In this document: one piece after another, positions 1 through 6,937 of the stretch
Layout of the letters: every line of letters starts with the position of its first letter
Numbering within the stretch: the first letter of the stretch is position 1
Source of the DNA: an uncultured Blautia sp.
Lineage (GTDB): Bacteria > Bacillota > Clostridia > Lachnospirales > Lachnospiraceae
Length of the DNA stretch: 13,543 nucleotides
NCBI GenBank assembly: GCA_934409175.1
Contig: CAKRVX010000054.1
Span: forward strand, 1 to 13,543
Direction: 5' to 3'
Translations under genes and position numbers: made by a program
The notes under the pieces: model-generated
The model's input: the letters and a program-made list of their open reading frames with translations, nothing else
Databases searched by the model: none
Told to the model about the DNA's origin: nothing

Positions 1-389
1 CCGTAAACTTCGTCAGTGGATACCTGATGATAACGTTTGATTCCGTATTTACGGCATGCATCCATAAGAACTGCAGTGCCGATGATGTTTGTGGTAAGGA
101 ATACTTCCGGGTTTTCGATGGAACGGTCTACGTGGCTTTCTGCTGCGAAGTTAACAACCATGTCCGGATGTTCTTCTTCAAAGAGTTTGTAAACTGCCTC
201 ACGGTCTGTGATACTTTCTTTCACGAAACGGAAATTTGGATTGTCCATAACTGGAGCAAGAGTAGAAAGATTTCCTGCGTATGTCAAGCAGTCCAGACAG
301 ATGATACGATAGTCCGGATATTTCTTTAACATATGAAAAATAAAGTTGCTTCCGATAAATCCGGCACCGCCGGTTACGATAATGTTCAT
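1..389 (-). CDS. rfbB: dTDP-glucose 4,6-dehydratase, N-terminal part (runs off the left edge)
   Basis: This enzyme converts dTDP-glucose to dTDP-4-keto-6-deoxyglucose using bound NAD, the second step of dTDP-L-rhamnose synthesis in the cytoplasm. The 129 visible residues begin with the Rossmann dinucleotide-binding motif TGGAGFIGSN (6-15). They continue with NFAAESHVDRSI (about 80-91), and the catalytic STDEVY motif (124-129) sits at the window edge. This order and spacing are diagnostic for RmlB/RfbB of the short-chain dehydrogenase superfamily. The start is ATG at 389-387, preceded on the minus strand by AAAGGAGAA at good spacing. It lies 79 bp downstream of rfbA on the same strand and is very probably co-transcribed with it. 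The C-terminal two thirds are outside the window, so integrity cannot be judged. Confidence 0.95.
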   Translation of the reverse strand, partial: MNIIVTGGAGFIGSNFIFHMLKKYPDYRIICLDCLTYAGNLSTLAPVMDNPNFRFVKESITDREAVYKLFEEEHPDMVVNFAAESHVDRSIENPEVFLTTNIIGTAVLMDACRKYGIKRYHQVSTDEVY

Positions 390-424
390 TGTGATTCTCC
401 TTTGATTTTATAATATTGAATGAA

Positions 425-454
425 GTCAGGATCAAAAGGTATTTTGTCCCTGAC
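425..454 (-). other. Intercistronic hairpin between rfbA and rfbB
   Basis: An inverted repeat lies between the rfbA stop and the rfbB ribosome binding site. The outer arms are GTCAGG (425-430) and CCTGAC (449-454), the inner arms CAAAA (433-437) and TTTTG (442-446), with a 2x2 internal loop and the tetraloop GGTA. On the minus strand only a weak U-rich stretch follows (TTCATT), so it is a poor terminator. It could tune rfbA versus rfbB expression or protect mRNA ends; this role is inference. Confidence 0.45.
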
Positions 455-468
455 CTGATATTTTTGAT

Positions 469-1365
469 TTAGTGAAGAACATCCAGATATTTGCCGTCAA
501 GAACGTCCTTTAAGTACTGGCCGTACTGATTTTTCTTCAGTACTTCATAAACTTTCAGTACATCGTCTTTGGTGATCCATCCATTGAGATATGCAATCTC
601 TTCCAGGCATGCGATTTTGCGGTGCTGGTGGCTTTCCATTGTTTTGACGAAGTTGGTAGCTTCTACCAGGCTCTCATGTGTACCTGTATCCAGCCATGTG
701 AATCCCTGTCCAAGAAGCTCTACATTTAATTCACCTTTTTCCAGATAAATGCGGTTCAGGTCTGTGATCTCAAGTTCACCTCTGGCACTTGGCTTCAGAT
801 TTTTGGCATATTCTACAACACGGTTGTCATAGAAATATAAACCTGTTACACAATAGTTGCTCTTCGGATGTTCCGGTTTTTCTTCGATTGAGATTGCTTT
901 GCCCTCATGGTCAAATTCTACGATACCGAATCTCTCCGGGTCATCGACATAGTATCCAAATACAGTAGCGCCTTCTCCGGATTCAGCGTTCTGCACGGCA
1001 GCTTTCAGTCTCTTTTTCAGACCATGTCCCGCGAAAATATTATCGCCGAGAACCATGGCAACGGTATCATTGCCGATAAATTCCTCACCGATGATAAATG
1101 CCTGTGCAAGTCCGTCCGGACTTGGCTGTACAGCATAGGTGAGATGAACACCGAACTGATGCCCGTCACCCAGAAGTTCCTCAAAACGAGGGGTATCCTG
1201 TGGTGTAGAGATGATCAGAATATCACGGATTCCTGCATTCATCAGTACGGACATAGGATAGTAGATCATCGGTTTATCATAAATTGGCAGAAGCTGTTTG
1301 GATGTCACCATGGTAAGCGGATAAAGGCGTGTGCCGGAACCACCTGCTAAAATAATACCTTTCAT
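469..1365 (-). CDS. rfbA: Glucose-1-phosphate thymidylyltransferase (RmlA/RfbA)
   Basis: This enzyme joins glucose-1-phosphate and dTTP to give dTDP-glucose, the committed first step of dTDP-rhamnose synthesis, and is classically feedback-inhibited by dTDP-rhamnose. At 298 residues it has the usual RmlA length. Visible motifs are the nucleotide-binding [11 protein letters not shown] (8-18) with K23 of [22 protein letters not shown] (80-89), the metal-binding LGDN with D108, EEKP (161-164), VTGLYFYD (173-180) and WLDTGTH with D226. The ATG start at 1365 has AAGGAGAA upstream at good spacing. rfbB follows 79 bp downstream on the same strand. Upstream on this strand is the MerR-methyltransferase gene, separated by a promoter-like element containing a large palindrome. 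The enzyme feeds surface polysaccharide synthesis. No oddities are seen in the protein itself. Confidence 0.96.
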   Translation of the reverse strand: MKGIILAGGSGTRLYPLTMVTSKQLLPIYDKPMIYYPMSVLMNAGIRDILIISTPQDTPRFEELLGDGHQFGVHLTYAVQPSPDGLAQAFIIGEEFIGNDTVAMVLGDNIFAGHGLKKRLKAAVQNAESGEGATVFGYYVDDPERFGIVEFDHEGKAISIEEKPEHPKSNYCVTGLYFYDNRVVEYAKNLKPSARGELEITDLNRIYLEKGELNVELLGQGFTWLDTGTHESLVEATNFVKTMESHQHRKIACLEEIAYLNGWITKDDVLKVYEVLKKNQYGQYLKDVLDGKYLDVLH

Positions 1366-1438
1366 AGTTATTCTCCTTTTTCATTTGAATTTTTGTAAAT
1401 ATGTTGCTGTTCGGTTTCATTCTGATTAATGTGTACAT

Positions 1439-1469
1439 ATTATAAAAGGTGACCTAAGGTCACCTTCAA
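1439..1469 (-). promoter_or_regulatory. rfbA promoter with a MerR/BmrR-type operator in a 19-bp spacer (or a terminator of the upstream gene)
   Basis: On the minus strand the sequence reads TTGAAG (1469-1464), a 19-bp spacer, then a perfect TATAAT (1444-1439). A perfect inverted repeat, AAGGTGACC and GGTCACCTT separated by TTA (1466-1446), spans the end of the -35 and almost the whole spacer. Over-long 19-20 bp spacers filled by a palindrome are the hallmark of MerR-family promoters. Here the palindrome centre lies at the 14th base from the -35 start, the same register as BmrR-type promoters, which also have a central TTA. The predicted transcript would begin near 1432, about 65 nt before rfbA. 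The alternative is that the 9-bp stem followed by TTTTATAAT is a Rho-independent terminator of the MerR-methyltransferase gene. Both could be true. Confidence 0.55.
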
Positions 1470-1498
1470 GCGCTTTTTAACAAAATTTTAAAATTTGG

Positions 1499-2680
1499 TT
1501 ATTTTTCACAAAAAAATACACCGGCATCTTTGGTTATGGAGAAACCTCCTTTGGTTTTTCGCGAAACAAAGGAACGAAAATCTTTATATCTGTCCAGAAT
1601 GTACTGATTTTGATTTCCATGACAGGAAAGAATATAGGAGATCAGTGGTTCAGCATCTGGTACCAGAAGAGAGTCATGATAGGATTTCCAGGAGATCTGC
1701 TGAAAATACGGTGAAAGGATAGCTGCTCCGTTTTCTCTTCCAAAGCGTTCATAAAGTCTGTCAGCTGACAGAACGATCCTTTCATCAAAATCCCGGACAA
1801 GTTGATTGACCTCCTGCATGTGGCTGCTTCCATAGGTACTACATATAAAATGACCGCCAGGTTTCAGAACACGCCGAATCTCCTGACATACATGGGGGAT
1901 GTCTTTGCAATAAAAAAGTACATGGTTGGCAATGACCAGATCAAAGGTTTCATTTTGGAAAGGAATCTGCGCACAGTCAAATATACGAAAAGAAAAACGT
2001 TTATCTTCAGGTCCTATGGCGCGCCTTGCATCGCGGAGCATTCCTGAGGAGAGATCTGAAAGGGTTACAGAAATATCCGCAGGCAGGTATGCAATATTCT
2101 GGGTCCACAGAGCTCCGTCACCACATCCGAGTTCCAAAACTCTCATTTCAGGATGAATATGACACTGCTCATAGATCCATGGGAACCATCCCTGTCTGTT
2201 ACAGGAATAAAGACAGTGAAGATTAATTCTGGAAGATATATTTGAAGCATTCTGATATTGATTCTTCATGCTTTTTTCCATTCCTGTGAGGTGGATCAGG
2301 TTCAGCATCTGATTCCAGTCAATGGCATGACGGGACCGGATCGCATTTGTGGTATCCTGTATGGCTTTTTCCACCAGTTGCATCTGTTCAATACGGTCAC
2401 GGACCAGTTTCAACTGGATATTCAGGGAGTTTTCCATGAAATGATAGTCGGAATCATCGATGGTCATTTCACGGATATCATCCAGGGAAAAGCCAAGATA
2501 TTTCAGAAGCAGGATCTGGGAAAGTCTTGCAAAATCGGCATCTGTATAAAAACGTGCACCGGATTCTGCTACATAGGAGGGTTTGAGAATATTCTGTTTA
2601 TCATAATATCGAATCGTCCGGAGCGTTACATGTGCCATACGCGCAAATTCTCCGGAAGAATAGTAGCCGTCTTTTTTCAT
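1499..2680 (-). CDS. MerR-family DNA-binding domain fused to a class I SAM-dependent methyltransferase
   Basis: This 393-residue protein combines two modules. Residues 8-75 are a MerR-type winged helix (ARMAHVTLRTIRYYDKQNIL, then GARFYTDADFARL and YLGFSLDDIREM). About 80-115 form the predicted MerR dimerization helix. From about 175 a Rossmann methyltransferase follows: motif I VLELGCGDGA (181-190), acidic D209 in TLSDLSSGML, FDLVIANHVLFY (246-257) and VLKPGGHF (271-278). It therefore probably binds DNA as a dimer and methylates, or at least binds, a small molecule where most MerR proteins carry a ligand-sensing domain. The substrate cannot be read from sequence. ATG at 2680 has AAGAAGG upstream. 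Its own promoter has a normal 17-bp spacer. The candidate MerR operator lies downstream of its stop codon, before rfbA. Fusions of this type are known in Clostridia, but I know of no characterized target. Confidence 0.88.
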   Translation of the reverse strand: MKKDGYYSSGEFARMAHVTLRTIRYYDKQNILKPSYVAESGARFYTDADFARLSQILLLKYLGFSLDDIREMTIDDSDYHFMENSLNIQLKLVRDRIEQMQLVEKAIQDTTNAIRSRHAIDWNQMLNLIHLTGMEKSMKNQYQNASNISSRINLHCLYSCNRQGWFPWIYEQCHIHPEMRVLELGCGDGALWTQNIAYLPADISVTLSDLSSGMLRDARRAIGPEDKRFSFRIFDCAQIPFQNETFDLVIANHVLFYCKDIPHVCQEIRRVLKPGGHFICSTYGSSHMQEVNQLVRDFDERIVLSADRLYERFGRENGAAILSPYFQQISWKSYHDSLLVPDAEPLISYILSCHGNQNQYILDRYKDFRSFVSRKTKGGFSITKDAGVFFCEK

Positions 2681-2732
2681 AAATATACCTTCTTCTGCAT
2701 TTCAGTCTTGAAAATTTCTGTTATTGAAGAAT

Positions 2733-2761
2733 ATTATAACAGACTGTAACTTGCATGACAA
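2733..2761 (-). promoter_or_regulatory. Promoter of the MerR-methyltransferase gene
   Basis: On the minus strand TTGTCA (2761-2756) is followed by a 17-bp spacer and TATAAT (2738-2733), a near-consensus sigma-A promoter. The predicted start near 2726 leaves a leader of about 45 nt. The -35 overlaps a short inverted repeat, TGCAT-GACA-ATGCA (2752-2765). The palindrome seen before rfbA is not repeated here, so there is no visible sign of autoregulation through that element. Confidence 0.65.
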
Positions 2762-2777
2762 TGCAGGTGAATAGTAC

Positions 2778-2806
2778 TTGTTATTGTTTTATGATTATGG
2801 TATGGT
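2778..2806 (+). promoter_or_regulatory. Candidate promoter for the DUF3825 gene
   Basis: TTGTTA (2778-2783), a 17-bp spacer and TATGGT (2801-2806) form an acceptable sigma-A promoter, divergent from the MerR-methyltransferase promoter about 17 bp away. The predicted start near 2813 falls at the base of a terminator-like hairpin. Either that hairpin attenuates the transcript at once, or the working promoter for 2932 lies further down (for example CTGACA at 2825-2830 with CATATT at 2848-2853, also 17-bp spaced but weaker). Confidence 0.4.
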
Positions 2807-2811
2807 AATAG

Positions 2812-2841
2812 AAAAGCCGTATATCTGACAGGCTTTTTTAT
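2812..2841 (+). terminator. Terminator-like hairpin in the leader of the DUF3825 gene
   Basis: The arms AAAAGCC (2812-2818) and GGCTTTT (2831-2837) form a 7-bp stem with a 12-nt loop, followed by TTAT to give a run of six T. The form is that of a small Rho-independent terminator on the plus strand. No gene ends upstream on this strand, so it would act on the leader of the following gene or on transcription entering from the divergent promoter region. The short stem limits confidence. Confidence 0.4.
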
Positions 2842-2854
2842 ACAAATCATATTC

Positions 2855-2868
2855 CGGCAGTTCTGCCG
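2855..2868. repeat. Short perfect inverted repeat in the DUF3825 leader
   Basis: CGGCAG-TT-CTGCCG is a 6-bp perfect inverted repeat with a 2-base centre, 14 bp after the terminator-like hairpin and 63 bp before the start codon. It suits a dimeric protein site on DNA better than an RNA hairpin, because a 2-nt loop is too tight. Its function is unknown and it could be chance. Confidence 0.35.
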
Positions 2869-2931
2869 ATGCTTTTCCAAAATACAATATTATATAGAAC
2901 AATCACAAAATGCAGGAACAGGAGGAACCTG

Positions 2932-3684
2932 ATGAAAAAACTGTTTGATTTTACCTACTGCGGCGATTATAATCGGCAGATCCGGCATCTGGCAAAAATC
3001 GTTCCGGAGAGGTGGAGCTATTCTGATGCAGAAGATTTCGGAATCCTGAAAGGATATCTGGAAAATACATTCAAGCGATTGTACGAAGAAGGAAAGGTCT
3101 GGGAAAAAGATACTTATGCAATCTTTAATACAGGACTCTTTAATCATTATTATCAGCCAATTTATGCATATTTTATTCCTAATCTTGTACCGGACAGACA
3201 ACCGTGGTTTCTGGACGGTTTTTACACGGAGTATTATTTATTAAAGGAAGGCCTCTCTGTTCTTCCGGAAAAAGCTTCTTATGTAGAAAATCCCTCAGAT
3301 CTGGTTTTTGATACAAAACTTCCGGTGGTCCCCCAGTATGAACATATTTTCGGAGACGAAGAGAATGCATGCAGGCTGCCGCGGGAGGTAAGAGAAAGCA
3401 ATATGCGGCTTCAGCTCTTTGATGGTGCACTGAAGCAGACAAGGAGAATGCTGGAAGCAGATTATAAAACAGCAATTCCGCAATATTATAATCATTCTAT
3501 TCAGCTTCTGATTCCTTTGTGCCTGCGCTGCCCAGGAGTTCCTGATCTGGCTCTTGCGTGTATGAAAACTGCAGATGGGAGTAAATATCTGGGCAGAACA
3601 TGTCTGACGCTGAGAATGGCATATCACAATGCACGGCTTCTGGCAAGGGTGGATAACAGCTGGCTGACCCCGGCATCTCCTTGA
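2932..3684 (+). CDS. DUF3825 domain-containing protein of unknown function
   Basis: This is a 250-residue soluble protein with no signal peptide or membrane segment. The pattern matches my recollection of DUF3825 proteins: FNTGLFNHYYQPIYAYF (65-81), a hydrophobic and aromatic middle, AIPQYYNHSIQLLIPLCL (181-198), and the C-terminal block YLGRTCLTLRMAYHNARLLAR (219-239). DUF3825 domains have no established biochemical role. They occur alone, as here, or fused to other domains, and I will not assign a function. The start is set at ATG 2932 because GGAGG (2921-2925) lies 6 bp upstream; an in-frame start at 2869 has no such signal. The gene has its own leader with two hairpin-like elements. Its stop codon overlaps the -35 of the next gene's promoter, so it is probably a monocistronic unit with some read-through. 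The family call rests on remembered pattern only. Confidence 0.75.
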   Translation: MKKLFDFTYCGDYNRQIRHLAKIVPERWSYSDAEDFGILKGYLENTFKRLYEEGKVWEKDTYAIFNTGLFNHYYQPIYAYFIPNLVPDRQPWFLDGFYTEYYLLKEGLSVLPEKASYVENPSDLVFDTKLPVVPQYEHIFGDEENACRLPREVRESNMRLQLFDGALKQTRRMLEADYKTAIPQYYNHSIQLLIPLCLRCPGVPDLALACMKTADGSKYLGRTCLTLRMAYHNARLLARVDNSWLTPASP

Positions 3685-3709
3685 CAGAGAAAAATGCCTT
3701 TGCTATACT
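3681..3709 (+). promoter_or_regulatory. Strong promoter for the acyltransferase/MATE operon, overlapping the DUF3825 stop codon
   Basis: A perfect TTGACA (3681-3686), a 17-bp spacer and TATACT (3704-3709) give a near-consensus sigma-A promoter. The TGA stop of the upstream gene is part of the -35 hexamer. Transcription would start near 3716, only about 25 nt before the ATG at 3741. An inverted repeat, TGACAG (3682-3687) and CTGTCA (3708-3713), brackets the promoter and could be an operator or chance. Confidence 0.75.
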
Positions 3710-3740
3710 GTCATGCTGTAAAGGCAGGTTATAGATAATT

Positions 3741-4787
3741 ATGAGAAATAAATCTTTGGATGCAGTAAAGGCGCTTGCTGCGTTTGGTGTGGTTTTTATT
3801 CACATATCTTTTCCGGGACAGGCGGGGGAAATCATAAAAGCGCTTGCCAGATTTGCTGTTCCCTTTTTCTTTATGGTTTCCGGATATTTTTGTTATTATA
3901 AAAACAGAAACATTGCGGATAAAATTCCGGCAAAGGTGATCCATATTGTGAAACTCCTGGTTTTCGCAATGATCTTTTATTTTATATGGGAATGGAGCAT
4001 GCGGCTGGCAGAGGAAAAAGCGATTAGACCATGGCTTCTTGAGATAACACGCAAAGAACATATAAAAGAATTGTTTCGATACAACAGTACATCACAGATC
4101 CGGGCCCATCTGTGGTTTTTGCCCGCACTGATTTATTGTTATATTCTGGACTATCTGATTGAGAAAATACATCTGAGGAAGGCTGCATATCTGTGTATTC
4201 CTGTATTGATGGGAATTTTTTTGTGGCGTGCATATTTTGGAAGATTGTATGGTACTGCTTATCGTACTATGGAATATAGAAATTATTTTTTCATGGGAAT
4301 GCCTTTTTATCTGACAGGGCAGATGATCCATGAATATCAGCACAGGCTGAAGAAAATACCATGTTTTGTACTGAATATAGGTATATTACTGGGGGCAGGT
4401 ATTACGATATGGGAATGTTTAAATGCAGGTGTCAGAGAAGTATACCCGGGAAGTATAGTGCTGGTCTTGAGTGTATTTCTGTTGTGTGTACTTTATGACT
4501 CCAGAGTCAGACTGCCGCATTTTTTTACAATGATCGGAGAAAATTTTGCATTTCCGGTGTACCTGTTTCATCTGACTGCTGCGGATATTATGAAAATACT
4601 GACAGAATTTCTGAAGTTTAATAAAAACATTGTATATTTGTGGTTCAGACCGGTTCTGGTTTGTGAATTTACAATTTTGGTGATTATGGTTGTTTACAGG
4701 CTCTGTTCAATGGAACGAAAATGTGGTATAGTGTTCTGGAAACGCAACAATTATATCAAGCAAAGGAGAGAGCATGTCAGTCAGTAA
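3741..4787 (+). CDS. Membrane-bound acyltransferase, acyltransferase-3 family
   Basis: This 348-residue polytopic membrane protein starts with the family signature KSLDAVKALAAFGVVFIHISF, including the conserved histidine H21. RFAVPFFFMVSGYFCYY follows, and then a series of hydrophobic helices to about residue 325. Acyltransferase-3 proteins move acetyl, succinyl or other acyl groups across the membrane onto sugars of exopolysaccharide, peptidoglycan, teichoic acids, antibiotics or lipids. The acceptor here cannot be read from sequence; no extracellular SGNH domain is fused. The start is ATG 3741 with AAGGCAGG (3721-3728) at rather long spacing, shortly after a strong promoter. It overlaps the next gene by 14 bp, so the two are probably translationally coupled. 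It could modify a surface glycan or a molecule handled by the MATE exporter two genes on; both are inference. Confidence 0.88.
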   Translation: MRNKSLDAVKALAAFGVVFIHISFPGQAGEIIKALARFAVPFFFMVSGYFCYYKNRNIADKIPAKVIHIVKLLVFAMIFYFIWEWSMRLAEEKAIRPWLLEITRKEHIKELFRYNSTSQIRAHLWFLPALIYCYILDYLIEKIHLRKAAYLCIPVLMGIFLWRAYFGRLYGTAYRTMEYRNYFFMGMPFYLTGQMIHEYQHRLKKIPCFVLNIGILLGAGITIWECLNAGVREVYPGSIVLVLSVFLLCVLYDSRVRLPHFFTMIGENFAFPVYLFHLTAADIMKILTEFLKFNKNIVYLWFRPVLVCEFTILVIMVVYRLCSMERKCGIVFWKRNNYIKQRREHVSQ

Positions 4788-5520
4788 TCAGGACAACGAG
4801 AAGAGGGAGAAACAAGGAGAGCAGACAGATCATGATGAAAGTGTATTAAATCCTGAAATCAAGGATGAACTGGATCTGTCAAAGAAGGAACGGCGCCTGA
4901 TTGAAAAAGAGAAGTTAAAGGGTATGGGAATCGGGAAAAGACTGGAGTATGTCTGGATGTATTATAAACCAGTGATCTTTGGAGTGATTGCGGTAATAGC
5001 ACTTATTTTCGGAGTAAGAGATTATTACGAACATCTGAAGGTTAAGACTGTACTCTCTATAGCGGTGGTAGATTCCCAGATCGGGGATACAGACAGTACC
5101 GTCAGTGAGATCAAAAAGGAGCTGGGATATGAAGGCGATAAATACAGTGAAGTAGAGATCAATGTCAATATGACCAGCAATGAGGACGGAGATGGATTGG
5201 ATTATTATGCACAGATGACATATGTGACTCAGCTGGCAGCAGGTACCATGGATGTGATGATCATGCCTGAAAAAGTCTATAAAAATCTGTATGACAGTAA
5301 TAATGATGCATTTCTGAATCTGGAAGAACTGCTTGGAAAAGAGACTTTTGAAGTATTTGGTACCCAGACCGATACTACACATGTTTCCGTGATGGACAGT
5401 GATCTGGCCGGAAAATTTGGCCTGAGTTATGAACCGTTGTGCATTGTGGTTCCGGCTTCTGCAGCAGATACAGATAATGCCGCCAAATGGCTGAGTGTAC
5501 TTGCAGAGAGGGAGAAATGA
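4774..5520 (+). CDS. Single-pass membrane protein with a large extracytoplasmic domain, function unknown
   Basis: This is a 248-residue protein I do not recognise as a named family. It has a highly charged cytoplasmic N-terminus (1-60, rich in K, E and D, with a predicted helix DLSKKERRLIEKEKLKG). One membrane segment follows at about 66-82 (PVIFGVIAVIALIFGV), then a roughly 165-residue domain predicted to lie outside the cell. That domain contains LAAGTMDVMIMPEKVYKNLYD and LNLEELLGK, which loosely resemble the lobe of a periplasmic binding protein. Comparable small single-pass proteins next to transporters are common in Lachnospiraceae, without assigned roles. The start is ATG 4774 with AAAGGAGAG (4762-4770). 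It overlaps the acyltransferase by 14 bp and the MATE gene by 4 bp (ATGA), the tightest coupling in the window. A helper role for either neighbour is inference. Confidence 0.8.
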   Translation: MSVSNQDNEKREKQGEQTDHDESVLNPEIKDELDLSKKERRLIEKEKLKGMGIGKRLEYVWMYYKPVIFGVIAVIALIFGVRDYYEHLKVKTVLSIAVVDSQIGDTDSTVSEIKKELGYEGDKYSEVEINVNMTSNEDGDGLDYYAQMTYVTQLAAGTMDVMIMPEKVYKNLYDSNNDAFLNLEELLGKETFEVFGTQTDTTHVSVMDSDLAGKFGLSYEPLCIVVPASAADTDNAAKWLSVLAEREK

Positions 5521-6851
5521 ACGAAAATTTTATGAAAGAAAAACCGGTAGGGCCGCTTCTTGCATCTATGGCCCTGCCGATGGTGCTGTCCATGTTGGTA
5601 AATTCACTGTACAATATTGTGGACAGCTTTTTTGTGGCCAGGATCAGTGAACAGGCGATGACAGCTCTGTCGTTGGTTTTTCCTGTGCAGAATCTGATCA
5701 ATGCTATTGCCATAGGATTTGGTATTGGTATTAATTCTCAGATATCTTTTTATCTGGGGGCAAAAAATATTGCAAATGCGAATAAAGCTACGACTCATGG
5801 AATGCTCTTTGGAATTATACACGGTGTGATCATTACTGTTCTGAGTATTCCATTTATGCCTGTATTTTTGAAAATGTTTACAGCAGATAAAACGGTAATT
5901 TCGCTGGGAATCCAGTATTCAGATATTGCTTTTTTATTTTCTGTGGCACTTATGGTAAGTTTATCCTTTGAGAAAATATTTCAGGCGGTAGGAAGAATGA
6001 AGATTACCATGATCAGTCTTCTGGCAGGATGTATTTCCAATATTATCCTGGATCCGTTACTGATCTTTGGAATGGGATTTTTCCCGGAAATGGGAATCAG
6101 AGGAGCTGCACTTGCGACAGGCCTGGGACAGGCAGTTACAGTAGTGATCTATCTGATTGTATATAGGAAATGCAGGATTCCGGTAGAATTTGGCTGGAAA
6201 TACATAAAACCGGACAGGAAGCTTGATCGTAAACTGTATATGGTGGGAATCCCGGCTACATTAAATCTTGCATTGCCGTCGGTGATGATTTCGTTTTTGA
6301 ATCAGCTATTATCAACCATTTCTGACAGTTATGTGGTAGTGCTTGGAATCTATTATAAACTTCAGACATTTTTGTATTTACCGGCGAGTGGAGTTGTACA
6401 GGGAATGCGGCCATTGGTAGGATATAACTATGGAGCTGGTGAAGGAAAGAGAGTACGGAAAATATTCGGTCTTTCCTTTGGGGTCAATGCGCTGATCATG
6501 CTGACAGGGACTGTGATATGTCTGAGTGTATCTGCACCGTTGATGGCAATGTTTACTACTAATCCGGAAACAATAAAATCCGGTTCTGCTGCATTGAAGA
6601 TTATTAGTATCGGATTTATTCCCTCCGCTTTATCAGTTACAGTCAGTGGGGCATTGGAAGGACTGGGAAAAGGAATCCAGTCATTGGCAATTTCCATGCT
6701 GAGATACATTATAGTTATTATTCCGGCAGCGTATATTTTGAGTTTTTTTGCAAAATCCCAGACTGTATGGAATGCTTTCTGGATTGGGGAAGTGGCTACA
6801 GCTGTATTTGTAGTTTTCTGTTCACTGCCCAAAGTGCTCAGGATAAAATAA
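5517..6851 (+). CDS. MATE-family multidrug/organic cation exporter
   Basis: This 444-residue integral membrane protein has about twelve hydrophobic helices and the two-fold MatE architecture. The first half begins PVGPLLASMALPMVLSMLVNSLYNIVDSFFVARI, typical of MepA/DinF-type MATE transporters. The second half repeats the pattern around YYKLQTFLYLPASGVVQGMRPLVGYNYGAG. MATE proteins export cationic drugs, dyes or metabolites using Na+ or H+ gradients; the substrate here is unknown. The start is placed at ATG 5517, which overlaps the previous stop codon as ATGA and has the purine-rich AGAGAGGGAG just upstream. An ATG at 5487 in the same frame is less likely because it lies inside the previous gene without a better ribosome binding site. 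It is the last gene of the operon and ends just before a long-stem terminator. The length is normal for the family. Confidence 0.93.
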   Translation: MNENFMKEKPVGPLLASMALPMVLSMLVNSLYNIVDSFFVARISEQAMTALSLVFPVQNLINAIAIGFGIGINSQISFYLGAKNIANANKATTHGMLFGIIHGVIITVLSIPFMPVFLKMFTADKTVISLGIQYSDIAFLFSVALMVSLSFEKIFQAVGRMKITMISLLAGCISNIILDPLLIFGMGFFPEMGIRGAALATGLGQAVTVVIYLIVYRKCRIPVEFGWKYIKPDRKLDRKLYMVGIPATLNLALPSVMISFLNQLLSTISDSYVVVLGIYYKLQTFLYLPASGVVQGMRPLVGYNYGAGEGKRVRKIFGLSFGVNALIMLTGTVICLSVSAPLMAMFTTNPETIKSGSAALKIISIGFIPSALSVTVSGALEGLGKGIQSLAISMLRYIIVIIPAAYILSFFAKSQTVWNAFWIGEVATAVFVVFCSLPKVLRIK

Positions 6852-6859
6852 AGATTTAT

Positions 6860-6911
6860 GAAAGAAAGGCACTGTCTATACTTTTCAGGGTATAGGCAGT
6901 GCCTTTCTTTC
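6860..6911. terminator. Bidirectional terminator between the MATE gene and the secreted-protein gene
   Basis: The arms 6860-6881 and 6890-6911 form a 22-bp stem with a single G-U wobble and an 8-nt loop (TTTTCAGG). The stem base is A-rich on the left arm and T-rich on the right (CTTTCTTTC then GTTT). Read from the other strand it again ends in T-rich sequence (CTTTCTTTCAT). It sits between two convergent genes and can serve both. Confidence 0.85.
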
Positions 6912-6937
6912 GTTTATAGAAAAAGTATCAGAAAAAA

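Noticed and set aside
907..1350. 147-codon plus-strand frame inside rfbA
   Set aside because: Shadow of the rfbA frame on the opposite strand, with no ribosome binding site and no family features.
2258..2749. 163-codon plus-strand frame opposite the MerR-methyltransferase gene
   Set aside because: Antisense shadow of a clear coding gene; no start signal or recognisable domain.
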